Positions 16,568 through 26,109 of a stretch of DNA of 51,368 nt are shown piece after piece. Source of the stretch: an uncultured Burkholderiales bacterium. Its GTDB lineage: Bacteria > Pseudomonadota > Gammaproteobacteria > Burkholderiales > Burkholderiaceae_E. The notes under the pieces are model-generated. The model was not told the DNA's origin. It worked only from the letters and a program-made list of their open reading frames with translations, and made no database searches. Positions within the stretch are counted from its first letter, which is position 1. Every line of letters begins with the position of its first letter. The DNA is taken from assembly GCA_902826305.1 (NCBI GenBank), contig CADEEH010000016.1:1-51368 (forward strand). The letters are read 5' to 3'. The position numbers were made by a program, and so were the translations under genes.

Positions 16568-17653
16568 TCAGTCGCGAAACAGGCTGCGTTCGGTGAACAA
16601 CGCGTGCTCGGGGGCCTTGACCGCGGGCTCGTGGTGGTAGCGCTCGATCCGCTCGACCTCGTTCTTCGAACCGAAGACGACACTGATGCGCTGGTGCAGG
16701 GCGGTGGGCTTGACGCCGAGGATCGGCTGGCGCCCGGTGCTGGCCCGTCCGCCCGCCTGCTCCATGATGAATCCGATCGGATTGGCCTCGTAGAGCAGCC
16801 GCAGCCGGCCCGGCTTGGCCGGATCCTTGGTGTCGCGCGGATACATGAACACGCCACCGCGCATCAGGATCCGGTGCGCCTCGGCGACCATGCTCGCGAT
16901 CCAGCGCATGTTGAAGTCCTTGCCGCGCGGGCCGACCTTGCCGGCCAGGCACTCGTCGACGTAACGCTTGACCGGCGGCTCCCAGAACCGCGAGTTCGAC
17001 GAGTTGATCGCAAACTCCTGCGTGTCTTCGGGCACGCGGATGTTCGGATGTGTCAGGATGAACTCGCCCAGGTTCGGGTTGAGCGTGAATCCGGTGACCC
17101 CGTTGCGCACCGACAGCACCAGCATCGTCGTCGGGCCGTAGATCGCGTAACCGGCGGCGACCTGCGTCGTGCCCGGCTGCAGGAAATCGTCGTCGACCAC
17201 GTCGCGACCGCTGTCGATCACGTCCTGCGGTGCACGCAGGATCGAGAACACGCTGCCCACCGAGACGTTGACATCGATGTTCGAGGAGCCGTCGAGCGGG
17301 TCGAACACCAGCAGGTACTTGCCGCGCGGATACTTGGACGGGATCTGGTGAGGCAGCTCGAGTTCCTCGGAGGCCATGCCGGCGAGGTTGCCGTTCCATT
17401 CGTTCAGGCGGATGAACAGGTCGTTGGACAACACGTCCAGCGGCTTCTGCTCCTCGCCCTGCACGTTGACCTCGCCGCCGGCCGGCCGCCCGCTGCTCTC
17501 GTCCAGCCGCCCGAAGGCCACCGACCGGGCGATCGCCTTGCAGGCGATCGACACATCGAGGATCAGCGCGTTCAGGTCACCGCTGGCCTGCGGGAACCGG
17601 CGCCGCTCCTCGATCAGGTAGCGGGTCAGTGTCCAGCGTTGCGAGAGGGGCAT
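16568..17653 (-). CDS. fbp: Class I fructose-1,6-bisphosphatase
   Basis: A 361-residue class I FBPase. It removes phosphate from fructose-1,6-bisphosphate in Calvin-cycle regeneration; some cbb copies also act on sedoheptulose bisphosphate. Markers are SEELELP (metal-binding Glu), [15 protein letters not shown] (the core motif), [11 protein letters not shown], and [24 protein letters not shown], split here only by description, with [15 protein letters not shown] near the end. I chose the ATG at 17653 because GGGAG lies 7-8 bases upstream and the product then begins MPLSQRWTL as in homologues. The frame extends 21 codons further upstream but that part looks non-coding. It lies 87 bases after cbbS, with a stem-loop between. 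Confidence 0.96.
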   Translation of the reverse strand: MPLSQRWTLTRYLIEERRRFPQASGDLNALILDVSIACKAIARSVAFGRLDESSGRPAGGEVNVQGEEQKPLDVLSNDLFIRLNEWNGNLAGMASEELELPHQIPSKYPRGKYLLVFDPLDGSSNIDVNVSVGSVFSILRAPQDVIDSGRDVVDDDFLQPGTTQVAAGYAIYGPTTMLVLSVRNGVTGFTLNPNLGEFILTHPNIRVPEDTQEFAINSSNSRFWEPPVKRYVDECLAGKVGPRGKDFNMRWIASMVAEAHRILMRGGVFMYPRDTKDPAKPGRLRLLYEANPIGFIMEQAGGRASTGRQPILGVKPTALHQRISVVFGSKNEVERIERYHHEPAVKAPEHALFTERSLFRD

Positions 17654-17703
17654 GGGACTATCTCCCTGTTGTTCTGTTTCGTACCGTATCGTTGCGTCCG
17701 TCC

Positions 17704-17726
17704 CGGGCGACCCCACGGGCCGCCCG
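17704..17726 (-). other. Stem-loop between cbbS and fbp
   Basis: CGGGCG (17704-17709) and CGCCCG (17721-17726) form a stem with an 11-base loop, 14 bases after the cbbS stop. No T-tract follows. Such an element could protect or terminate part of the cbbLS mRNA so that RuBisCO is made in excess over downstream enzymes. The function is inferred. Confidence 0.4.
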
Positions 17727-17740
17727 TCGCAGCCACCGCG

Positions 17741-18178
17741 TCAGGCGTAACGTTCGCCCTCGGGGGTGTCCGCGGCATAACCGCGGATGGTATAGCGCAT
17801 GTTGCGTCCGTCGGTCTCGGTCCGGTCCAGCGCGAAGCCGGGTTCGCGCTTCGGCCGGTTGACGATGAAGCTCATCACGATCGACTCCACGCCCCGCGTC
17901 GAGTCGAACGCCATCAGGCGGATGTAGTGGTTCGGGAACGTCTTGCGGCAGTTCTTCAGTTCCATCATCACGCCGGCCGCGTCGCTCAGGTCGAACATCG
18001 GCATGCCGAACATCTCCCAGTAGGTGTTGCGGGGATGCGGGTCGTCGGTGTACTCGACGCTCCAGGCGTAGCCCTTCTTCAGGCCGTAGTCGATCTGCAG
18101 CATGATCTCGTCGTCGGTCAGGTCGGGCAGGAAGCTGAACTGGCCCTGCGTGATCCGGCCGGTCGGGTTGGTCATCAT
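17741..18178 (-). CDS. cbbS: RuBisCO small subunit, red-type form IC
   Basis: A 145-residue small subunit. The sequence GRITQGQFSFLPDLTDDEI at the start and HPRNTYWEMFGMPMFD are typical of red-type (form IC/ID) subunits. The C-terminal extension (FIVNRPKREPGF, then MRYTIRGYAADTPEGERY) forms the beta-hairpin that replaces the longer loop of green-type subunits. Start codons ATG-ATG at 18178 and 18175 follow a GGAG 10 bases upstream. It lies 23 bases after cbbL, in the usual cbbLS order. Confidence 0.97.
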   Translation of the reverse strand: MMTNPTGRITQGQFSFLPDLTDDEIMLQIDYGLKKGYAWSVEYTDDPHPRNTYWEMFGMPMFDLSDAAGVMMELKNCRKTFPNHYIRLMAFDSTRGVESIVMSFIVNRPKREPGFALDRTETDGRNMRYTIRGYAADTPEGERYA

Positions 18179-18201
18179 GGTCGTTGGTCTCCTTGGCCCG
18201 T

Positions 18202-19769
<1,568 letters not shown>

Positions 19770-19774
19770 GGCTT

Positions 19775-20689
19775 ATGCTTTCGAGCGCCACCCTGCGGCA
19801 ACTCCAGGCGCTCGAGGCCGTCGAGCGCCTGGGATCGGTGACGGCGGCGGCCCAGTGGCTGCACCTGACGCAGCCGGCGATCTCGGCGGCGATCAAGCAG
19901 CTCGAGGCCGCCTGCGGCATGGCGCTGGTCGAGCCACGCGGCCGCGGCATCGCGGTCACCGAGGCGGGACAGGCGGTGACACGTGCGGCGCGGGCCGTGC
20001 TGGGTGAGATCGAATCACTCGGCGAGGAACTCGACGCGTTGCGCGGCGTGCGCGGCGGTCGGCTGCGACTGGCGGCGGTCTCGACCGCGAAGTACTTCGT
20101 GCCGCACCTGCTCGCGCAGTTCAACCGCTTCTTCCCACGCATCGAGCTGCAACTGCGCGTCGCCAACCGGCAGGCGGTGCTCGATGCGCTGTCGGACGCC
20201 CAGGCCGACCTGGTGATCATGGGCACACCCCCGGATCGGCTCGCCTGTGTCTCGTACCCGTTCGCCGACAACCCGCTCTCGATGGTCGCCTCGGTGCAGC
20301 ATCGGCTGTCGCGACGGCGCGGGCTGCAGCTGTCGGAACTCGCCGGTGAGCCTTTCCTTGTCCGCGAACGCGGCTCGGGCACCCGCGCCGCGATGGAGCG
20401 GTTCTTCTCCGAACACGCGCTGACCCCACCCGGCGGCATCGAGATCGACAGCAACGAGACCATCAAGCAGGCGGTGATGGCCGGCATGGGTGTGTCGTTC
20501 CTGTCGCTGCGCACGGTGCGCCTGGAGGTGGCGACCGGCAAGCTCGCGGTACTCGACGTGCAGGGGCTGCCGCTGATGCGCAAGTGGTACCTGGTGCGGT
20601 TGGCCAGCCGGCGCGGGTCGCCGGCCGTGAACGAGTTCTGGCGTTTTGTCGCCGAACAGGGCGCGGGCCTGGTCGACACCGTCGCGTAA
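19775..20689 (+). CDS. cbbR: CbbR, LysR-type regulator of the Calvin operon
   Basis: A 304-residue LysR-family regulator. The N-terminal winged helix-turn-helix (LRQLQALEAVERLGSVTAAA, then LHLTQPAISAAIKQLE) is followed by an effector domain beginning RLRLAAVSTAKYFVPHLL, a sequence typical of CbbR. The segment DLVIMGTPPD and the end NEFWRFVAEQ also match. CbbR proteins sense metabolites such as RuBP, NADPH or PEP and activate cbb genes. It is divergent from cbbL with a 109-base shared control region. The ATG lies 6 bases after the palindrome; no ribosome-binding site is visible, so translation may be leaderless. Confidence 0.95.
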   Translation: MLSSATLRQLQALEAVERLGSVTAAAQWLHLTQPAISAAIKQLEAACGMALVEPRGRGIAVTEAGQAVTRAARAVLGEIESLGEELDALRGVRGGRLRLAAVSTAKYFVPHLLAQFNRFFPRIELQLRVANRQAVLDALSDAQADLVIMGTPPDRLACVSYPFADNPLSMVASVQHRLSRRRGLQLSELAGEPFLVRERGSGTRAAMERFFSEHALTPPGGIEIDSNETIKQAVMAGMGVSFLSLRTVRLEVATGKLAVLDVQGLPLMRKWYLVRLASRRGSPAVNEFWRFVAEQGAGLVDTVA

Positions 20690-20691
20690 AC

Positions 20692-20708
20692 TGTCGGCGG
20701 TTCCGACA
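20692..20708 (+). terminator. Stem-loop after cbbR
   Basis: TGTCGG (20692-20697) and CCGACA (20703-20708) pair perfectly around CGGTT, two bases after the cbbR stop. No T-tract follows. It may end the cbbR transcript or partly insulate the kinase gene that starts 17 bases later. Confidence 0.45.
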
Positions 20709-20725
20709 AGGTGGCGCACAACGCG

Positions 20726-23311
20726 ATGGCCAGTCCGTTCGTGGTCGATCCCGCCCCGGCCGACGATGCCGACGGCCAGCTATGGTTCCGGCAGGCGTTC
20801 GATGCGATGCCGGTGGCCGCCACGCTGCAGAATCCGGACCTGTCCTACGCGCTGGTCAACGATGCGTTCTGCCGCCTGGTGCGTCGGCCGCGCGAGCAGC
20901 TGATCGGCCGCAGTTCCGACGCCCACTACCACCCGGAAGACCGCGAGAAGATCGAGGCGGCCCGCGACGACCTGATCAGCGGGCGTGCGACACGGGTCGA
21001 CGTGGAGGCCCGGTTCCTCAGCGAACAGGGCGAGGTCGCCTGGCTCCGGTTCCGGACCCGGGCCACCGAGATCGGCGGCCGGCGCTTCTTCATGTCGGCG
21101 GTGCTCAACGTCACTGCCGTTCACGAGCGCGAGCGATCGCTGACCGAGGCGGTCGAGCTGTATCGCGTGCTGTTCGAGGAGTCGCCGATCCCGACGACGG
21201 TGCAGGGCGACGATTTCCGCATCCTGAGTGTCAATCGGGCGTACTGCGAGTGGATCGGCTACAGCGCCGACGAACTGGTCGGCAAGGATCCGATCGAATT
21301 GCATCCGCCCGAATTCCGCGAGGACATCCGGCTCGTGCGCGCCGGCATGTTGCCGGGCAACGCCGGCGGCGGCATGTACCGGGAGATGGAGCACCGCGAC
21401 GGTCGGCGACTGCCTTACCGTGTCCACTTCCGGCGCATGCATGGTCACGCCGGCAGGCCGTACACGGTCGCGGTGATCGTCGACATGGGCCAGGAGCGCG
21501 CCGCCCAGGCGCAGGCCGAGGCGCAGGCGGCGCGGATGACGCGCTTCTTCGAGCAGGCGCCGGTCGGCATGGTGCTGCGCGATCCGGACGGTGAGATCCG
21601 TGCCGCGAATCGTGCCCTCGAAAGACTCAGCGGCTACTCGGCCGGCGAGCTGCTCGGGCGGCGCCTGCCGCTGTTCGGCGAGACCGAGGAATCACTCGAG
21701 CAGTCGGCACGCGCCGAATGGCGCGTGGCCGCCGACAATCCCGGGTGGGTCTCACGGACCCGAGTGCCGGGACTCACCCGCGGTGGCCAGGTCGTCTGGA
21801 CCGAGCAGTACACGACCGCGGTCGAGGCGGTCAGCGGCGAGGTGGCACTGCTCACCGTCGTTGCCGACATCACCGAGGAAAAGCGGCTCGACGACGAGCT
21901 GCACAACACCGTGCGCCAGCTCGAGCACGAGCAGGACAAGCTGGTGCGTTCCAACGGCGAATTGTCGGCGCTGTTCGAGAACGACGCGGTGGCGATCGTC
22001 TGCCTGGCCGATCGGCGCATCGTGCGCTGCAACCGCTGCGCCGAGGCGATGCTCGGTGCCGAGGGCGGCAATCTCGTCGGGCGCTCCTTCGATGAATTCC
22101 TCGAGCCGTCACGACGCAACAACGATCTGCTGCACGGCGCGGGGCCGGCCCAGGCACGCGGGCTGAAGTCGCTGTGGCTGCGCCGCCAGGACGGCTCGGA
22201 CCTGGCGTGCCTCGCCCACTTCGGCGCGCTGCGCCAGACGGCGGCCGGTTCCGAATCGATCGTCGTGCTGGTCAACACGACCGAACACGAGGCGGCGCAA
22301 CAGGCGCTTGCGCAAAGTCGCGCGTACTTCCGTCACTTCGTCGAGGTGATCGACGAGGTGATCCTGGTCATCGATGCCTCGGGTTACCAGTTGCGCTATG
22401 TGAACCAGCGCTACGAGGAGGTGTTCGGCGGCTCGGCGCTCGAACTGCAGCGTGATCTGTCCAGCCTGTACCGCACGTTCCACGCGCGCGACCAGTCGCG
22501 TTTCCTGCAGGCGATCGCCGCGGCGGCATCGGGCACCGCGGGCGACATCGAGGTCGGCCTCGAGCATCCGGTGCGCGGTCGCCGTGTGCTGCGCCTGCGG
22601 CTGTTCCCGTTGCGCGAGTTCGATGCCGAGGTCTACGTCGTCGCGCAGGACGTCACCGACCGCCATACGCTGGAGGCGCAACGTCTCGCCGAGGCGATCC
22701 GGCAGCGTGATGCGCTGGTCCGCGAAGTCCACCACCGGATCAAGAACAACCTGCAGGGTGTCGCCGGACTGCTGCAGCAGTCGGCGGTGCGTCGCCCGGA
22801 GCTCGGACCGTTCCTGGCCGACGTGGCCAACCAGATCCAGGCGATCTCACACGTCCACGGGCTGCAGTACCAGGGCGGCAGCACGATGCCACGGCGCATC
22901 GCACTGGCGGTGTTCGAAAGTTTGTCCAGGACGTTCCAGGTGGCGATGCCGTTCGCCGAGATCGCCGGCGCGGCCGACGGCAACTGGACGTTGCCCGAGC
23001 AGGAGGCCGTGCCGCTGGCATTGATCGTCAACGAGATCGCGACCAACGCGATCCGCCATCGCGCGCCCGGCGGACGCATCGGTGCGTCGTTCAAGGCCGA
23101 TGAGGAAGGGGTACGCCTGATCGTGTGGAACGAAGGCGCGCTGCCCGACGGTTTCCGGCAGGAATCGGTCAGCACCTCGTCGGTCGGCCTGGGTCTGGTG
23201 AAGGCGTTGCTTCCACGTCGAGGGACTCGCTTCGACATCCGGCAACATGGCAGGATCGTCGTCACTTCGCTTGAACTGCGACCGCCCGTATTGCGTCCTG
23301 CGGTAACATAG
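20726..23311 (+). CDS. Five-PAS sensor histidine kinase (HisKA_2 type)
   Basis: An 861-residue soluble kinase. Five PAS-like modules follow each other: about 15-130 (FRQAFDAMPVAA), 145-255 (VLFEESPIPTTVQG), 270-390 (FFEQAPVGMVLRDPDG), 405-525 (LFENDAVAIVCLAD) and 535-650 (FRHFVEVIDEVILVID). The phospho-acceptor region VREVHHRIKNNLQGVAGLL (His about 669) is HisKA_2, and the HATPase has NEIATNAIRHRAPGG. No membrane span or cofactor signature is certain. A start at ATG 20726 fits AGGTGG at 20709-20714; the GTG at 20711 is possible but abuts the hairpin. Downstream by 37 bases is an ANTAR response regulator, the likely partner. Confidence 0.9.
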   Translation: MASPFVVDPAPADDADGQLWFRQAFDAMPVAATLQNPDLSYALVNDAFCRLVRRPREQLIGRSSDAHYHPEDREKIEAARDDLISGRATRVDVEARFLSEQGEVAWLRFRTRATEIGGRRFFMSAVLNVTAVHERERSLTEAVELYRVLFEESPIPTTVQGDDFRILSVNRAYCEWIGYSADELVGKDPIELHPPEFREDIRLVRAGMLPGNAGGGMYREMEHRDGRRLPYRVHFRRMHGHAGRPYTVAVIVDMGQERAAQAQAEAQAARMTRFFEQAPVGMVLRDPDGEIRAANRALERLSGYSAGELLGRRLPLFGETEESLEQSARAEWRVAADNPGWVSRTRVPGLTRGGQVVWTEQYTTAVEAVSGEVALLTVVADITEEKRLDDELHNTVRQLEHEQDKLVRSNGELSALFENDAVAIVCLADRRIVRCNRCAEAMLGAEGGNLVGRSFDEFLEPSRRNNDLLHGAGPAQARGLKSLWLRRQDGSDLACLAHFGALRQTAAGSESIVVLVNTTEHEAAQQALAQSRAYFRHFVEVIDEVILVIDASGYQLRYVNQRYEEVFGGSALELQRDLSSLYRTFHARDQSRFLQAIAAAASGTAGDIEVGLEHPVRGRRVLRLRLFPLREFDAEVYVVAQDVTDRHTLEAQRLAEAIRQRDALVREVHHRIKNNLQGVAGLLQQSAVRRPELGPFLADVANQIQAISHVHGLQYQGGSTMPRRIALAVFESLSRTFQVAMPFAEIAGAADGNWTLPEQEAVPLALIVNEIATNAIRHRAPGGRIGASFKADEEGVRLIVWNEGALPDGFRQESVSTSSVGLGLVKALLPRRGTRFDIRQHGRIVVTSLELRPPVLRPAVT

Positions 23312-23348
23312 CCCTGACAAGAATTCACACTCGCGATCTTCGAATCCC

Positions 23349-23975
23349 GTGAATCCGATCATTCTCGTTTGCGACGACGATCGCCTCGTCCTGTTGTCCC
23401 TGTCGGGAGAGCTGCGGCGCGCCGGCTACGAGGTGATCGAGGCGGACAACGGTGACGACGCGATCCTGCTCGCACGTCAGCATCGTCCGCAGCTCGCGAT
23501 CCTCGACGTGCGCATGGATGGCAAGAGCGGCATGGACGTGGCCGCCTACCTGCGCGACTACGTCGGCACCCCGTTCATGTTCCTGTCCGCGTTCGGCGAG
23601 GATGGACTGGTGAGGCAGGCGGCCGAACTCGGCGCGCTGCAGTACCTGGTCAAGCCGATCGAGCTGTCGGCGATCGTGCCGGCGGTCGAGGCGGCGCTGT
23701 CGATGGCCCGCGAGCGGTCCGCGACGAAACCCGCCGGCGGCACCGCGACGGTCGATGCGCTGATCAGGGCCGGCACACCGGAATCCGCCGTCCGCCCGCC
23801 AAGTGCCGAGGACGGACTGATCGCCATCGGCATCCTGATGGAACGGTACCGGATGACCCGCGAGGCGGCCAACAACTGGCTCGCGGACCTCGCGCGGCGT
23901 TCGGGCCGCACGATCGAGGAAGTGGCCGCCGAACTGGTCGGCCAGATGGATCGCTGGCACTCGGTCGACCGGTGA
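23349..23975 (+). CDS. ANTAR-domain response regulator (AmiR/NasT-like)
   Basis: A 208-residue regulator starting at GTG. The receiver (LVCDDDRLVLLSLSG, phospho-Asp in LAILDVRMDGKSGMD, Lys in YLVKPIEL) covers about 1-120. The C-terminal 60 residues match an ANTAR RNA-binding domain: AIGILMERYRMTREAANNWL and RTIEEVAAELV. ANTAR proteins bind paired hexaloop RNA hairpins and prevent transcription termination when phosphorylated. HisKA_2 kinases are their common partners, and one lies immediately upstream. The RNA target is not evident here. A bidirectional hairpin follows the stop. Confidence 0.9.
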   Translation: MNPIILVCDDDRLVLLSLSGELRRAGYEVIEADNGDDAILLARQHRPQLAILDVRMDGKSGMDVAAYLRDYVGTPFMFLSAFGEDGLVRQAAELGALQYLVKPIELSAIVPAVEAALSMARERSATKPAGGTATVDALIRAGTPESAVRPPSAEDGLIAIGILMERYRMTREAANNWLADLARRSGRTIEEVAAELVGQMDRWHSVDR

Positions 23976-23981
23976 TCGATC

Positions 23982-23999
23982 ACCCGCCGATGCGCGGGT
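23982..23999. terminator. Candidate bidirectional terminator
   Basis: ACCCGC (23982-23987) and GCGGGT (23994-23999) form a perfect 6-bp stem with a six-base loop. It lies exactly between two convergent genes, six bases from each stop. There is no T-tract on either side. Confidence 0.45.
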
Positions 24000-24005
24000 C
24001 GCGTG

Positions 24006-25937
24006 TCACTCGGTGTTCGCGCCACTCTCCGCTTCGTCCCACAGCGTGAACCAGAACCGGCTGCCGGCGCCCGGTTCCGACTCGGCCCAGACGTGGCCGC
24101 GGTGGCGGCGCACGACCCGTTGCACGGTCGCCAGTCCGATGCCGGTCCCCGGATATTCGCTGGTGCTGTGCAGGCGCTGGAACACGCCGAACAGCCGGTC
24201 CGAGAAGCGCATGTCGAAGCCGGCGCCGTTGTCGCTGACGCAGTAGGCGGTGCGACCGGCGCCGTCGGGGTAGGCGGAGAAGCCGATCTCGGCGACCTGT
24301 TTGCGCGCGCTGAACTTCCACGCGTTGCCGATCAGGTTCTCGAGCACCACACGCAGCAGGGCCCGATCGCCGCGCGTGGTCAGCCCGGGGGCGATCACCA
24401 TGTTGACTGCACGGCCGGGATCCTGGCTGCGCAGGTCGTCGATCACCTGCTGAGCGAGCCGCGACAGGTCGACCGGCTCGACCAGCAGCGGTTGCGCGGA
24501 CAGCCGCGACAGGCGCAGCAGCGCCTCGATCATCGCGTTCATCCGCGCGGTCGCGCTCAGGATCCGGTTCATGTGGTCGCGTGCCGGGGCTTCCAGCGTC
24601 GGCCCGTAGTCCTCGAGCAGGATGCGCGCGAAACCGTCGACCACACGCAGCGGCGCCCGCAGGTCGTGTGACACCGTGTAGCTGAACGACTCCAGTTCGG
24701 AGGCCGCCGCGCGCATCTCCTCGTGGCGCCGTCCCTCGCCGCGACGCAGCTGGTCGAGCCGCTCGATGCGTTCGCGCAGTGACGTCAGTTGCGGCACCAT
24801 CCGATCGAGCACCAGCGCGGCACGGGGGTGGACCGAGCCGGAGCCGCGCAGCGGCTCCAGGCGCAGCGCGACCGGGTGGGCATGTCCGTATCGATCGACC
24901 GCGACCCCTTCGCCGCGCATCGGCCGGGATTCCGCGAGCGCAAGCGCGAGCCGGTCGAGCACCGCGGGCGCCGTGCCCTTCAGCAGTTCCTCGGCCTCGC
25001 ACTGCCCGATCTCGCTTTCGCTGCGCTCGAACAGCGCGCGGGCGGCGACGTTGGCCCAGAACGCGCGCCAGTGGTTGCGTGCGGGATCCGCCTCGACCAG
25101 CAGTGTCGCCTCGCTGCTCGCACGAAGCGCCGCCAGTGCGAGCCGCTCGCGGTCGCGGTGGGCGAGTGTCGCGTCGGCGATCCGCATCACGCCGTGGTAG
25201 CCGAGCATCAGGCCATCGGTGCCGTAGCGCGGCGCGCCGCTTTCCTCGAGCACCCAGTAGGTGCCGTCGGCGTCGCGCCGGATGCTGAGCAGCCGGTCGA
25301 ACGTCTCGCAGCGCTGCAGGCGCGCCCGGTGTTCGTCCCAGGAGGAGGCATCGACCGGTCTGGCCTCATCCCAGCGCCGGGTGCCGAGCAAGCCGGCGTA
25401 CCGTTCCTGGCCCGGGCCCGCGGCCCGCTCGATCCGTTCGTAGCGCAGGTCCGGACCCTGCTGCCAGTAGGCGAGCCCGCCGAGTGAACGCAGTCCGTCC
25501 AGGTGGGCATCGCGCTCGGCGATCATCGTGCCCGCGGTCTGGCGCAGCTCGGCGACATGGTTCAGCGATCGGACCATCGGCTGCAGGTCCGCGACGACAT
25601 CGATCGGAAGCCGCATCCCGGGATCGGTCGGCATCCGGGCGGCGGCGTCGGCGCAGCGGGCCAGCGCGGCCTCGAGTTCGCGCACCCGTCGGAACGCCGC
25701 CCACAGGCTCAGGCCGGCGGCGAACGAGGTCGCCACCAGTGCGCCCACCACCAGCCACCAGGCCGCGCCGGGACCACCACCGGGGGCGTCGGCCGCGCCG
25801 ATCCAATCGAGGCTGGCCATCAGCAGAACCAGCGATCCGACACCGGTGGCCGCGGAGAAAACGATGGCCGGCAGCCCGAAGGTGGTGCGCGAAGGCGGCG
25901 GCGGGTTGGAGTCGAGGTCAGTCGTACCGTCGGTCAT
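24006..25937 (-). CDS. Membrane-bound sensor histidine kinase (phytochrome-type HisKA)
   Basis: A 643-residue kinase. Two membrane helices lie near residues 20-46 and 60-82, with only a short loop between them, so sensing is probably in the cytoplasm or membrane. A linker (about 85-150), two PAS-like regions (about 150-390) and a HisKA domain follow; the phospho-acceptor is H424 in SYTVSHDLRAPLRVVDGFA. The HATPase has LENLIGNAWKFSA, CVSDNGAGFDM and GTGIGLATVQRVV. This architecture is common in phytochrome-like and bacteriophytochrome-related kinases, but the chromophore domains are absent. There is no adjacent response regulator on the same strand; the REC-GGDEF-EAL gene is divergent from it. 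Confidence 0.9.
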   Translation of the reverse strand: MTDGTTDLDSNPPPPSRTTFGLPAIVFSAATGVGSLVLLMASLDWIGAADAPGGGPGAAWWLVVGALVATSFAAGLSLWAAFRRVRELEAALARCADAAARMPTDPGMRLPIDVVADLQPMVRSLNHVAELRQTAGTMIAERDAHLDGLRSLGGLAYWQQGPDLRYERIERAAGPGQERYAGLLGTRRWDEARPVDASSWDEHRARLQRCETFDRLLSIRRDADGTYWVLEESGAPRYGTDGLMLGYHGVMRIADATLAHRDRERLALAALRASSEATLLVEADPARNHWRAFWANVAARALFERSESEIGQCEAEELLKGTAPAVLDRLALALAESRPMRGEGVAVDRYGHAHPVALRLEPLRGSGSVHPRAALVLDRMVPQLTSLRERIERLDQLRRGEGRRHEEMRAAASELESFSYTVSHDLRAPLRVVDGFARILLEDYGPTLEAPARDHMNRILSATARMNAMIEALLRLSRLSAQPLLVEPVDLSRLAQQVIDDLRSQDPGRAVNMVIAPGLTTRGDRALLRVVLENLIGNAWKFSARKQVAEIGFSAYPDGAGRTAYCVSDNGAGFDMRFSDRLFGVFQRLHSTSEYPGTGIGLATVQRVVRRHRGHVWAESEPGAGSRFWFTLWDEAESGANTE

Positions 25938-26109
25938 GGTCGCAATCGACCGTCTGGCGGGGCCCGGCTAAATTCCGCGCCCCTCGCACCGAAACCTTGG
26001 AAGGTCCCCGTCGGCGGGGTCACGAGGTGTGCAACGACCGACCAACGGCGGCAACACGATCCCATTGACAGCCAAAGTGCCCACGGCTTCCAAAGTGCCA
26101 GAACGCATT

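Noticed and set aside
26006..26019. CCCCG-TCGG-CGGGG hairpin upstream of the REC-GGDEF-EAL gene as an ANTAR target
   Set aside because: The loop has four bases, not the hexaloop that ANTAR proteins recognise, and no second matching hairpin is nearby.
26029..26109. GTG start for the REC-GGDEF-EAL protein
   Set aside because: The added 27 residues have no receiver-domain character; the receiver begins directly after the ATG at 26110.
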